Shown: piece after piece, positions 8,499 through 16,817 of the stretch
Layout: every line of letters begins with the position of its first letter
Numbering within the stretch: the stretch's first letter is position 1
Assembly: GCA_903850745.1 (NCBI GenBank)
Contig: CAINMH010000125.1
Coordinates: 1 to 36,978 of the forward strand
Origin: an uncultured bacterium
Lineage (GTDB): Bacteria; Actinomycetota; Actinomycetes; S36-B12
Length of the DNA: 36,978 nt
Direction of reading: 5' to 3'
The notes under the pieces: generated by a model
The model's input: only the letters and a program-made list of their open reading frames with translations
What the model was told of the DNA's origin: nothing
Databases searched by the model: none
Translations under genes and position numbers: made by a program

Positions 8499-9706
8499 CG
8501 CATCTCTCCTGCCTCATAGTCCGCGATAGCTCCAATGGCGCGAAGATGCTCGATCTTCTCAGCGCTGAACCCGATCTCCGCCAGAACAGCTGAGGTGTGC
8601 TCGCCCAGCAGTGGTGGATGTCGATCGATCTCCCGTGAGTCATCACCAATCGTCACAGCCTTGCCAAGAATCTCCATTGGTCCGAGTTGTGGGTGATCAA
8701 TCGTCTGGACGATACCCAGTGCTCTCGTTGTCGGATGATCAAGAGCCTCACGCAGATCGAGTACTGGTCCGCATGGCACTCCAGTCGAATTGATGATGTC
8801 TATCCACCCATCGGGAGATCCGTCCCTGAGCGCCTCCTCGATGATCCGACGAAGTTCGCGCCGATGCTTCATGCGACCCGCGTTATCGAGGAATCGCGGA
8901 TCCTCCGCGATCGTGTCCAGTCCTAAGGCAGTGCAGAGGTAACGCCACATCTTCTCGTTGCCACACGCGATGGTGATCGCGCCATCGCCTGCCTTGAAGG
9001 TCCCCTGCGGGAACATGATGGGGTGGTCGTTTCCGACGCGGTCCGGGAGAGTTCCGAGACTGAGTGTCGACTGAGCCTGGTAGTTGATCATCGCGATCAT
9101 GGATTGCATAAGCGAGGCATGGACGATGGTGCCCTTGCCAGTTCGTTCTCGTTCAAGCAAGGCAGCCAGAATGCCCATGGCGGCGAACACACCAGTGCTC
9201 GCGTCGGCGATAGCGATGCCCGTGCGTAGAGGTCCCGAGTCCTCGGTTCCAGTGAGACTCATCAGTCCCGACATCGCCTGAACGGTCTGGTCGAAGCCGG
9301 GCATGTCCCGGCCCACATCGGTATGGCCGAAGCCACTGATCGAAACATAGATCAGGCGGGGGTTGCGTCTGAGAAGTTCGTCCGGTGCCAGCCCCATGGC
9401 AACCGCGGTACCCGGGCGGAAGTTCTCGATGAACACGTCGGCAGAATCGATGAGCGCGAGCAGCACATCGAGGCCTTCCTGCGACCGAAGGTCCAGAGCC
9501 ACACTTCGCTTATTGCGATTGGAAGCCATGTAGTACGTGCTTTCAGTCCCTGCGAAGGGACCGGATTGACGAGCGGCGTCACCCCCAGGCAGCGGCTCGA
9601 TCTTGAGCACGTCCGCACCCAGATCCCCGAGCATCATGGCCGACATCGGCCCTGCAAGATATCGCGTCAGGTCGATGACTCTGACTCCCTGCAAAGGCGC
9701 AGTCAT
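8495..9706 (-). CDS. Family III CoA transferase (CaiB/BaiF type)
   Basis: This 403-residue enzyme should move CoA from a donor thioester to a carboxylic acid. The N-terminus GVRVIDLTRYLAGPMSAMMLGDLGADVLKIE is the family signature. The catalytic aspartate is Asp168 in RTGIAIADASTGVFA, matching Asp169 of formyl-CoA transferase. It overlaps both neighbours by four bases (ATGA), so it is co-translated with the enoyl-CoA hydratase-like gene before it. In this pathway it is a candidate for activating the carboxylic acid released by the C-C hydrolase or by the amidase. The exact substrate cannot be inferred. Confidence 0.93.
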   Translation of the reverse strand: MTAPLQGVRVIDLTRYLAGPMSAMMLGDLGADVLKIEPLPGGDAARQSGPFAGTESTYYMASNRNKRSVALDLRSQEGLDVLLALIDSADVFIENFRPGTAVAMGLAPDELLRRNPRLIYVSISGFGHTDVGRDMPGFDQTVQAMSGLMSLTGTEDSGPLRTGIAIADASTGVFAAMGILAALLERERTGKGTIVHASLMQSMIAMINYQAQSTLSLGTLPDRVGNDHPIMFPQGTFKAGDGAITIACGNEKMWRYLCTALGLDTIAEDPRFLDNAGRMKHRRELRRIIEEALRDGSPDGWIDIINSTGVPCGPVLDLREALDHPTTRALGIVQTIDHPQLGPMEILGKAVTIGDDSREIDRHPPLLGEHTSAVLAEIGFSAEKIEHLRAIGAIADYEAGEMR

Positions 9707-10575
9707 CCAGCATCTCCTGTGTCAGCTAGCGGCCGGGCAGATGGGAATTGGGCAGGGCGCCTCTCAGCGAAGGCTGACACGCCCTCTCGAAGATCGGCCC
9801 CGGAATAAGCCTCGACGGTGATACGCGCCAGTGCCTCCGTGTCCTCGGGAGTTATGTCCCGTTGAGTCATGTCGATAGCCAACTTGCCAGCACGCAGCGT
9901 CATCGCCGACGTGGAGAGAATCGACTGCACCAACGACACCGTCTCAGTGATGAGATCCTCACGTTCGACCATCTGCTGGATGAGGCCCATACGCAGTGCA
10001 TCTTCGGCATCAACGATACGGCTTGAGAAGAGGAGGTACTTCTCGTTGGCTGGACCGATGAGCCTGGTGATTCCAGCCGCTTCGGAGTAGCCGAGGGTGA
10101 CTCCAAGCTTGCCGATAGGCAGTCCGAAGCGTGAATCGCGTGACGCAATACGTACATCGGCGGAGCCGCTCAGTTCGAGTCCACCGCCTACCGCGAGTCC
10201 TCCGATTACCGCAATCACGGGAATCGGTATTGCTGCCACGGCCCGTAGAGCCTTGCCAAGGGTTTCGTTGTAGGAGACAGCCGTCTCGGCAGTCATGCGA
10301 ACTTCAGGGAACTCCTTGATATCGGCACCAGTGCCGAAGGCCTTGGGTCCTGCGCCGCGCAGGAGAACGACTCTGAGCTCACTGTCCTGCGCAAACTCCT
10401 CTGCCGTGGCCAGAATACGTCGCCAACCCGCCAGATTGATGATATTTAGCTGTTCAGGACGGGCAAGCGTGATGATCCCGACCGGACCGATCCGCTGCAC
10501 ACCGACAAAGTCCTTAATACAAGAATCCTCAGGGTCACGACCCAGCAGGTTCTGAAGTTCCTGAATGCTGGTCAT
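9703..10575 (-). CDS. Enoyl-CoA hydratase/isomerase family protein, second catalytic Glu absent
   Basis: This 290-residue crotonase-fold protein shows the oxyanion-hole segment AFGTGADIKEF near residue 79 and IGGLAVGGGLELSGSADVRIAS near residue 124. Glu134 matches Glu144 of rat enoyl-CoA hydratase. At the position of the second acid, Glu164 (usually FGxPE), it reads RFGLPIGKLGVTLGYSEAAG, so that glutamate is missing. It may therefore isomerise, hydrolyse or dehydrate rather than do classical syn-hydration. It precedes the CoA transferase with a 4-base overlap and follows the MDR gene by 27 bp; GAGG lies upstream of the ATG. Confidence 0.92.
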   Translation of the reverse strand: MTSIQELQNLLGRDPEDSCIKDFVGVQRIGPVGIITLARPEQLNIINLAGWRRILATAEEFAQDSELRVVLLRGAGPKAFGTGADIKEFPEVRMTAETAVSYNETLGKALRAVAAIPIPVIAVIGGLAVGGGLELSGSADVRIASRDSRFGLPIGKLGVTLGYSEAAGITRLIGPANEKYLLFSSRIVDAEDALRMGLIQQMVEREDLITETVSLVQSILSTSAMTLRAGKLAIDMTQRDITPEDTEALARITVEAYSGADLREGVSAFAERRPAQFPSARPLADTGDAG

Positions 10576-10602
10576 CGCACACCGCCTCGCAGCCGCAGAG
10601 CA

Positions 10603-11571
10603 TCACACATGCAGCACCACCTTGCCTCGCAATTGACCCTTTTCCATGGCCTCTAGGCCTTCATGGATTCTTTCCAGCGGTAGGACTCTGTCGATTATCG
10701 GAGTCACGCCGCTATGGACCAGCGCATTGGCAAGCTCCTTCAACTCGGCCGTAGTGCCGCATACGGAGCCCTGAACGGTGATCACTTTTGCCAGAATCGA
10801 CAACAGATCTGCGCCCGGCATCGCACCTGAGGTTATTCCCGACACCACGATTCGTCCGCCGAAGCGCACGCTGTCAACGGAGTGCTGCCAGGTAGCCGCA
10901 CCCACAGTCTCTATGACGAGATCGACGGGATCAGGCACGGTCTCGCCGGGAGCGAACGCCGCGTCGGCCCCTATGTCGCGCGCCCACACCCGCTTGGCTT
11001 CCTCCCGAGATGTGACCCACACTCGGAGTCCCATCATCTTTCCCAGAAGGATTGCGGCAGTCGACACCCCTCCACCGGCACCCTGAACGAGAACAGTCTC
11101 GCCAGGAACACCGTGGCCGTGAGTCGTCAGCATCCGATAGGCGGTCAGCCAGGCTGTCGGGAGACACGCGGCCGACTCCCACGAAAGTCCTGCTGGCTTG
11201 TCCACCAGATTGCGAGCCGGCACCCTGACCCGCTCAGCGAAGGTCCCCGGCACCCACTCACTGAGAATCTGCCGCTGTGGGTCCTTCGTGTCGTCGCCGT
11301 AGCCACGATCCGGGTCCCCGAGCACGGCGTGGACGATCACCTCGCGGCCGTCATCCGTGACGCCGGCTGCATCAGTCCCCAGAATCATGGGCAGGCGGTC
11401 CTCCGTGAGCCCTGCTCCGCGTAGTGACCAGAGATCATGGTGGTTGATGCTCGCTGCACGGACATTTACGGTTACCCAGCTGTCAGGTACCGGGGCCTCA
11501 GCAATGTCACCGACCTCCAATCCCCGCAGCGGATAGAGCGCATCGATTCTCTTCGCATATGCAGCTCGCAT
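10603..11571 (-). CDS. MDR-superfamily NAD(P)H-dependent oxidoreductase (zinc-less, quinone-oxidoreductase-like)
   Basis: This 322-residue medium-chain dehydrogenase/reductase has a GroES-like N-terminal half (ASINHHDLWSLRGAG ... LGTDAAGV) and a Rossmann half with VLVQGAGGGVSTAAILLGK. The four-cysteine structural-zinc lobe of classical alcohol dehydrogenases is absent and no Cys ligand occupies the usual catalytic-zinc site, so a quinone- or enoyl-reductase-like activity is more likely than zinc alcohol dehydrogenase. The ORF track starts at a GTG (11574); the next codon is ATG (11571), preceded by GAAGGGAA, and I use it. It follows the MoxR-like gene by 12 bp. The substrate is unknown. Confidence 0.88.
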   Translation of the reverse strand: MRAAYAKRIDALYPLRGLEVGDIAEAPVPDSWVTVNVRAASINHHDLWSLRGAGLTEDRLPMILGTDAAGVTDDGREVIVHAVLGDPDRGYGDDTKDPQRQILSEWVPGTFAERVRVPARNLVDKPAGLSWESAACLPTAWLTAYRMLTTHGHGVPGETVLVQGAGGGVSTAAILLGKMMGLRVWVTSREEAKRVWARDIGADAAFAPGETVPDPVDLVIETVGAATWQHSVDSVRFGGRIVVSGITSGAMPGADLLSILAKVITVQGSVCGTTAELKELANALVHSGVTPIIDRVLPLERIHEGLEAMEKGQLRGKVVLHV

Positions 11572-11583
11572 CACATTTTCCCT

Positions 11584-12504
11584 TCAGACCTGATTGCCGA
11601 GACTCAATGGCACAACGCGCACGCCAAGAATGTGCTCACACACATCGATTACAAGTGGCACATCTTCCGGCCACGGACATTGACTTACGAGGGCGGACGC
11701 CGCGAAGTCCAGGTCAAATCCGGCTTCAGTTAAGCGGCGAGCTGCCAGAAGTTCACGCATCTGCGGAGTCCAAATTCCCCTTCCGCCACTACCTCGATCG
11801 GTATCACTCTTCACGACAAGATTTTCCGCTATGGCCACAAGCTCCTCTGGGACACCAAGAACTCGCGCCGCATCAAAGTCAGTTGAGACCTCAATGTGCA
11901 CTGCGAACCTTGACAGCAGCGCTTCCGAGAGGCGTCTTCCGCCAAGACTCCCAGGGTTGTACGAAGCAAGTACATAGAAACCAGGCTCAACGTGCACCGG
12001 GGCGGAGTCTGGGCGATCATCAATCCGGACAAAGTCCCGGCCGTCCATGACCGAGTGGAGAATGGTGGACACGTCCATAGGCATCGAATTGATTTCGTCC
12101 AGATACATCGGCAGTCCTTCGCGAGCAGCGATGGTCAGCGGTCCGTCGGCCCATCGCCAACCCCCGTCTTCCGTGGGCAGGTGCGTGCCTAAAAGGTGCG
12201 CAACTGTCATATCGCCGTGGCACTGCACCGTGACCAAGTCGGGAAAGGCTGCCTCAGCAAGTGCAGTCTTCCCGGAACCCGGTTCTCCGGACAGAAGCAC
12301 GAAGAGCCCGCATTCCGCTAGGCGCCTAAGCGCCGCTACATCCGAGTGACCACCAAGATCCCGCGGAAGGTAAATCTCCCCGTTGGGTCGCACGTGCGTC
12401 TTCGCGTCCGTCGAGAAGTTCTCTCCTCGCTCCGCGACGGGTCGGGTGATGGGCCGACGACGCACTCGTGTCGATCTGTCCATTGACTGCCCACCGGGGA
12501 TCAT
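11584..12504 (-). CDS. MoxR-like AAA+ ATPase (CbbQ/NorQ/CobS-like)
   Basis: This 306-residue AAA+ ATPase has Walker A GEPGSGKT (residues 73-80), Walker B MYLDEIN (Asp136-Glu137), a sensor-1 Asn in ASYNPG and the arginine-finger segment LSEALLSRF near residue 192. It resembles the MoxR/AAA_5 group (CbbQ, NirQ/NorQ, GvpN, CobS). These ATPases work with a VWA-domain partner to remodel or metallate an enzyme. The only VWA protein in the window is the divergent gene at 20137-21753. The start at 12504 leaves three bases after the SDR stop; an in-frame ATG at 12483 (MDRSTRV) with GGTGGG upstream is an alternative. It is embedded in the catabolic operon. Confidence 0.93.
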   Translation of the reverse strand: MIPGGQSMDRSTRVRRRPITRPVAERGENFSTDAKTHVRPNGEIYLPRDLGGHSDVAALRRLAECGLFVLLSGEPGSGKTALAEAAFPDLVTVQCHGDMTVAHLLGTHLPTEDGGWRWADGPLTIAAREGLPMYLDEINSMPMDVSTILHSVMDGRDFVRIDDRPDSAPVHVEPGFYVLASYNPGSLGGRRLSEALLSRFAVHIEVSTDFDAARVLGVPEELVAIAENLVVKSDTDRGSGGRGIWTPQMRELLAARRLTEAGFDLDFAASALVSQCPWPEDVPLVIDVCEHILGVRVVPLSLGNQV

Positions 12505-12507
12505 TCA

Positions 12508-13275
12508 CTACACCGCGATGCCACCGTCAAGCACGATGACGGCTCCATTCAGAAAGGAACCCGCCCGGCTGGTCATGTAGACGATCGTTCCGGCCATATC
12601 ATCGGGGCGACCGATGCGGGCCAGCGGTGTGATGTCTATGAAGTCCTGGAGGTGAAGCTCGAGGATCGGTTCAGCCGTGCGCGAAGGGAACGCGCCGGGT
12701 GCAATCGCGTTGACCGAGATGCCCCTCGGCGCGAGTACCTTCGACAGGTGCTTCGTGAGGTGATGCAGCGCTGCCTTGGCCGCCGGGTACGGGTAGGTGT
12801 CGAGAAAAGGCGGCTTGATCCCATCGATGCTACCGATATTCACCACACGCGCCGGATCCTCCATCGAGCCAGCTGCCTCCAGCAGCGGTATGAAAGCCTG
12901 CGTCATCAGGAACGGCGCACGCAGGTCGAGGTCGATGACTGCATCCCACGCCTCGACAGTGAACTCCTCCAGTGGTGATTGGATCATGCGCCCGGCGTTG
13001 TTCACGAGAATATGCAATTGATCTTCTTGCTCCGCGAATTCCGCAACTAGCCTCTTGATCTCATTTGGATCTGCTAGATCGGCAACGATAAAAAACGCAT
13101 CTCCGCCTGAATCTTTAATTTCGGCTACAGCCCGCGCACAGTCATCGGCACTGCGCGACACGATGCATACTCGCGCACCAGCGTCGGCTAGTCCTTGAGC
13201 AAGCATTCGCCCAATACCGACGCTCGCCCCCGTAACCAGGGCAGTCTTACCGCTAAGATCAAACAGAGTAGCCAT
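12508..13275 (-). CDS. Short-chain dehydrogenase/reductase
   Basis: This 255-residue classical SDR has the cofactor motif TGASVGIG, NNAG, a catalytic Ser in NIGSIDG and the YxxxK pair as YPAAK. It ends in the usual GGAVIVLDGG-type strand (NGAVIVLDGGIAV). A basic residue after the second strand (SRSADD) fits NADPH, but this is weak evidence. ATG 13275 overlaps the upstream hydrolase stop by one base (TGATG); the TTG listed one codon earlier is less likely. It may oxidise a dihydrodiol or a side-chain alcohol in the pathway. The operon has no separate recognisable BphB-type gene, so this SDR is the best candidate for a cis-diol dehydrogenase. Confidence 0.93.
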   Translation of the reverse strand: MATLFDLSGKTALVTGASVGIGRMLAQGLADAGARVCIVSRSADDCARAVAEIKDSGGDAFFIVADLADPNEIKRLVAEFAEQEDQLHILVNNAGRMIQSPLEEFTVEAWDAVIDLDLRAPFLMTQAFIPLLEAAGSMEDPARVVNIGSIDGIKPPFLDTYPYPAAKAALHHLTKHLSKVLAPRGISVNAIAPGAFPSRTAEPILELHLQDFIDITPLARIGRPDDMAGTIVYMTSRAGSFLNGAVIVLDGGIAV

Positions 13276-14108
13276 CAAATGGTTTCCCCAAAGAAGTCAA
13301 CGACCAGTTCGCGGAATCTATCCGCGTGCTCAATCTGAGTCCAGTGTCCACACTTCCCGAAAGCATGCAACTGCGCGTTCGGAATAGTGTTAAACATGTG
13401 CATTGAGTTAGCGAAAGGAACTACGCGATCATCCCGCCCGTGAATAATTAGCGTCTCATTCGGTAGCGATGCCAACTGCTCGTCCGACACGATCTGCGCA
13501 TCCAGGTGGCGCTGCAGCGGTTCGGGAAACACACGCTCAAAAGCTTCTTGGGCTCCGGGCCTGATCGTCGCCTGGTAGCGCAGTTCGGCTAATTCGTCGG
13601 TGACCAAATCGCGGTTGTAGGCCATAATGTCCATCACGCGCTTCATGTTTTCCACTGACGGCTTGTACTGCCAGAGTTCCGCGAGGTTGTCATTCAGTGG
13701 CATCGGGACGCCACCCGCTCCCATGAGGACTATGCGATCAAAACGGTCTGGATAGTGAATCGCAAGATGAAGCGACAGCCCTCCACCGAAAGAGTTGCCG
13801 ACAAGATGTGTCTTCTCGATACCCAGTTGGTCAAGGAGACTCATCATCTGGGAAATCCACGTGTCGAAGATCCTAAATTCGAGGTCGTCCGGAGTCTCGG
13901 TGTATCCGAAGCCAACCATGTCCGGAACGATCACTCGGAAATGCTCCGAAAGTTGCGGCATGATTCCGCGCCAATTCGCCCAACCGCTGACTCCGGCTCC
14001 CGAACCATGCAACATGAGCATCGCCGGACCGCTTCCCACATCGTGGTAGTTGGTCACATATCCGTCGGTGATGATGCTCTTTCCGATTTCCGGAGAAACG
14101 CTGCTCAT
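13275..14108 (-). CDS. Meta-cleavage product C-C bond hydrolase (BphD/HsaD/MhpC-like)
   Basis: This 277-residue alpha/beta hydrolase cleaves the C-C bond of 2-hydroxy-6-oxo-hexadienoate-type ring-fission products, giving a carboxylic acid and a 2-hydroxypentadienoate. The segment HGSGAGVSGWANW is typical of MCP hydrolases. The triad is Ser106 in GNSFGG, Asp227 in HGRDDRVVP and His255 in KCGHWTQIE. The ORF track begins at GTG 14123, but ATG 14108 has AGGA eight bases upstream and fits family length. It links the extradiol dioxygenase encoded upstream to the hydratase-aldolase block downstream. The 70-bp gap before it is the longest within the operon. Confidence 0.95.
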   Translation of the reverse strand: MSSVSPEIGKSIITDGYVTNYHDVGSGPAMLMLHGSGAGVSGWANWRGIMPQLSEHFRVIVPDMVGFGYTETPDDLEFRIFDTWISQMMSLLDQLGIEKTHLVGNSFGGGLSLHLAIHYPDRFDRIVLMGAGGVPMPLNDNLAELWQYKPSVENMKRVMDIMAYNRDLVTDELAELRYQATIRPGAQEAFERVFPEPLQRHLDAQIVSDEQLASLPNETLIIHGRDDRVVPFANSMHMFNTIPNAQLHAFGKCGHWTQIEHADRFRELVVDFFGETI

Positions 14109-14178
14109 AAGGTTTCCTATCACTAGTTTCGGGTTACTCGGTCAACTCTGTTCCTGCAGGTGGATCAATGACGAACGG

Positions 14179-15516
14179 TCAGACGCCCACGTCCTCGCGC
14201 GTTCGCGTCAGGGTGTCCACAACGGTGTAGGCGATCGTTCGAACAGCCTTCATCACATCGTCGATGGAGGCCACACCCATGCCCCCAAGCCCTGCCTTGA
14301 GCTCCTCGGGCGCATGGGCTGGTGGCATCGGATAGCCGACTCGGGCCGTTGGCACGCCCAGTACGCGGATCATGGTTCCGTCCGTCTGGCCCGCCTGATA
14401 CGGCGTGCTGACGTAGGGCTCTCCAGTCTCCACTTCGAAACCGCGTTGAGAGGACTGGATGATCCAGTTGTCCGGCGAAGTGGCACCCCCCGGCATCGAG
14501 CCGTACATCTCCCACGCGATCTCGAAGTCAGGGTGATTCGCCTTTATCGACTCCATAAGTTGATGGAACTGATGGCGTACCTGCGCCGGCGAGGTCCGCG
14601 GACTGATCCGCACGTCGAGAAAGATCTCCGTCGTTGCTGGCGGGAATGCCGGACGCGTGGGATCCCCAGCACGAACCGCCGAGATCCAGCCCTCCGGGTT
14701 GATGAAGCCGTCTCGGTTGCGCACCGTGTAGACCGGAAGCCACTCCTCGATCTCCTGAATGATGGTTGCGGCCGGGATAATCGAGGCGCGGAATCCAGGC
14801 GTACCGCGGGTGATTCCGGCGTATCCGAAGTCTCCATACACAGAGACCTTGAACCAGCACATTCCCGGCTCTTCGGGAAAGACTCCTGCGCGTGGCTTCA
14901 TTAGCACGCAGAAGTCTGGATACAGGCCGCGGTTGAGGAGATGATAAACACCGAGACTGATGCCGTACGCGTCACGATGCATCGCGGTCCACGGCATATT
15001 TCCGCCTGCGAAACCGATCGCCAGATCGCCCGTGAAACCAACGCCTGCATCCTTGACTGCATGCACGATCTCGGTGAGTCCAGCGACCATGCACTTGGGA
15101 TTGGTCGCCCCAAGCCCGATCACCAAGTCTCCATCGACACGAGCCTTAGGGATCATGTCTTCGCGCAGGGCCTTTGCTACATACGGGATGTCGCGCTCAG
15201 GGTCGATATGGGTATCAATCGGCGAATAGAGCAGCAGCCGGGCTCCCTCGCCTGATCCCAGGATCTCGCCATATGCGTTGCCTGTCGCCGCCGAGATCTC
15301 CTGATAGTGCGCATCAATACCGACCACGTCACGAAGGTGTGCAGCCATGAACTCCGAGGCCGGACGTTCGGCGCCGGTGGGGCTATGTATGTCGATCACG
15401 TCCACCAGCAAATTGCGCATGCGGTCAGCATTGAGATGCGCGAGAACAGCCTCGAAGATCTCCTGACGTTCCGGCGTGAGAGGCAGAGCGTTGGTTGTGG
15501 TGGGCACCTCTTCCAT
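14179..15516 (-). CDS. M20-family (ArgE/DapE-like) protein with degenerate metal site
   Basis: This 445-residue protein has the overall M20 deacylase layout: a catalytic domain, an inserted dimerisation domain (about residues 210-340) and a C-terminal return ending AHAPEEL. The canonical zinc ligands are largely replaced. Where GHxD is expected it reads SPIDTHID (His to Pro99, Asp101 kept), the metal-bridging Asp of GRGATDMKG is Asn139 (GLGATNPKC), and the catalytic DEE is replaced by AGGNMPW. It may use another metal arrangement or not be a peptidase at all. It overlaps the amidase stop by one base (TGATG), so the two are probably made together. Confidence 0.82.
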   Translation of the reverse strand: MEEVPTTTNALPLTPERQEIFEAVLAHLNADRMRNLLVDVIDIHSPTGAERPASEFMAAHLRDVVGIDAHYQEISAATGNAYGEILGSGEGARLLLYSPIDTHIDPERDIPYVAKALREDMIPKARVDGDLVIGLGATNPKCMVAGLTEIVHAVKDAGVGFTGDLAIGFAGGNMPWTAMHRDAYGISLGVYHLLNRGLYPDFCVLMKPRAGVFPEEPGMCWFKVSVYGDFGYAGITRGTPGFRASIIPAATIIQEIEEWLPVYTVRNRDGFINPEGWISAVRAGDPTRPAFPPATTEIFLDVRISPRTSPAQVRHQFHQLMESIKANHPDFEIAWEMYGSMPGGATSPDNWIIQSSQRGFEVETGEPYVSTPYQAGQTDGTMIRVLGVPTARVGYPMPPAHAPEELKAGLGGMGVASIDDVMKAVRTIAYTVVDTLTRTREDVGV

Positions 15517-16814
15517 CAGGGCGCCGTGGGGAGGTCGGGAATCGCACTGATCCCAAGGTCGAATGTCATTGTGCAGACAAGTTCGAGCAGCGCCTGATCG
15601 GAGTTCTGGGGTCCGATCACCTGCAGTCCGAGGGGTAGTCCCCGTGGGCCGACCCCTACGGGCATTCCCGCCGAGGGAAGGCCAGCGGTACTCGCAAATC
15701 GATTGAAAGCCGGATCGCCCGTGGACGCGAGAGTCTCCGGGGCCTCACCCGGCGCAGCCAAGGTGATGACGACGTCGAATTGCCCGAAGACGTGTGCAGC
15801 AAAGACCGTCGTCTGCGCCAGTACTGAGCGATAGGACTCGATCTCGTCAGCACTCAGGGCATGCGCCTCTGCGATCGTGTCCTTCAGGAGGTCGGAGATC
15901 TTTGCCGGATCCGGTGAGATCATGTCACGCAGATACCACCCCGCCTCGAGGCTCTGGATCGTCGCGTGAGCGATCTGCAGGGCCGCGAGCTCCTCGGGTA
16001 CGTCCACTTCGTCCACGGATGCGACGACTCCCCGTAGTCGTTGCTCCACATCGTCGAGCATTGCCGCTGCCGCTGGCTGCGCACGATCGAACCAAGGTCC
16101 GCGCAGCACGCCCACCCTCAAATCAGCAAGAGGCGGCAGAAACCTGATTCGGGTAGGCGTCCCGTCGGGACGCGGACTGGCAAGAACACCGTCGAGACGA
16201 ATGAGATCCTGCGGGTCCCTCGCGAAACCGCCGAGGGTATCGAACGTCAATGCCACGGGCAGGACCCCGTTGAAGGGCCACCGGTTGAAGGTGGGCTTGA
16301 AGGTGAACACCCCGCAGAATGAGCCCGGTCGGTTCACCGAGCCCGCGGTCTGGGTGCCTAATGCGATCTGTACCTGCCCGTCGGCCACTGCGGCAGCAGA
16401 CCCAGCCGAAGAACCACCCGGTGTGTGGTCAGGGTTATGCGGGTTCATCGTGATGGTCGGCTGATATGTCGCGAACTCAGTAGTCGTCGTCTTGCCCATG
16501 ATCACTGCACCAGCTTCACGCAGACGTCGAACCGCCTCAGCATCCGCACTGGGCTGATGAGAGATCCATGCCGCAGAACCGTAGGAGGTCGGCTGATCGC
16601 CGGTCTCAATGATGTCCTTCAGACCGACAGGGACACCATGAAGAGCAGATCGTGGTTCGACTGCATCTGCGGCCCGCGCCTGGGCAAGTGCGTTTTCGGC
16701 ATTGAGATGGGCCCATGCGCGCACCTCGCCGTCTCGCTCGGCGATACGACTCAGGCACGCACTGACTGCATCTTCGCTTGTAGTGGTGAGAGAAGGTGTG
16801 CTCACAGATGACAT
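15516..16814 (-). CDS. Amidase-signature family hydrolase
   Basis: This 432-residue amidase hydrolyses an amide bond through a Ser-cisSer-Lys triad. Visible are Lys66 in GVPVGLKDIIET, the cis-Ser in TPGGSSAGSAAAVADG (near 135-136) and nucleophile Ser159 in LGTQTAGSVNRPGSFCG. It is stand-alone and not GatA: no gatB or gatC is nearby and the operon is catabolic. It starts 3 bp after the extradiol dioxygenase stop, with ATG at 16814. The location suggests the substrate or an intermediate carries an amide (for example an aryl amide or N-acyl group), but that is inference. Confidence 0.94.
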   Translation of the reverse strand: MSSVSTPSLTTTSEDAVSACLSRIAERDGEVRAWAHLNAENALAQARAADAVEPRSALHGVPVGLKDIIETGDQPTSYGSAAWISHQPSADAEAVRRLREAGAVIMGKTTTTEFATYQPTITMNPHNPDHTPGGSSAGSAAAVADGQVQIALGTQTAGSVNRPGSFCGVFTFKPTFNRWPFNGVLPVALTFDTLGGFARDPQDLIRLDGVLASPRPDGTPTRIRFLPPLADLRVGVLRGPWFDRAQPAAAAMLDDVEQRLRGVVASVDEVDVPEELAALQIAHATIQSLEAGWYLRDMISPDPAKISDLLKDTIAEAHALSADEIESYRSVLAQTTVFAAHVFGQFDVVITLAAPGEAPETLASTGDPAFNRFASTAGLPSAGMPVGVGPRGLPLGLQVIGPQNSDQALLELVCTMTFDLGISAIPDLPTAP

Positions 16815-16817
16815 TGA

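Noticed and set aside
14117-14145. Possible internal promoter before the C-C hydrolase (TTGACC-17-TGATAG, minus strand)
   Set aside because: The -10 box matches consensus at only two positions, and no better -10 fits the spacing.
14050-14904. 284-aa plus-strand ORF opposite the M20-like gene
   Set aside because: Arg/His-rich antisense reading with no family resemblance.
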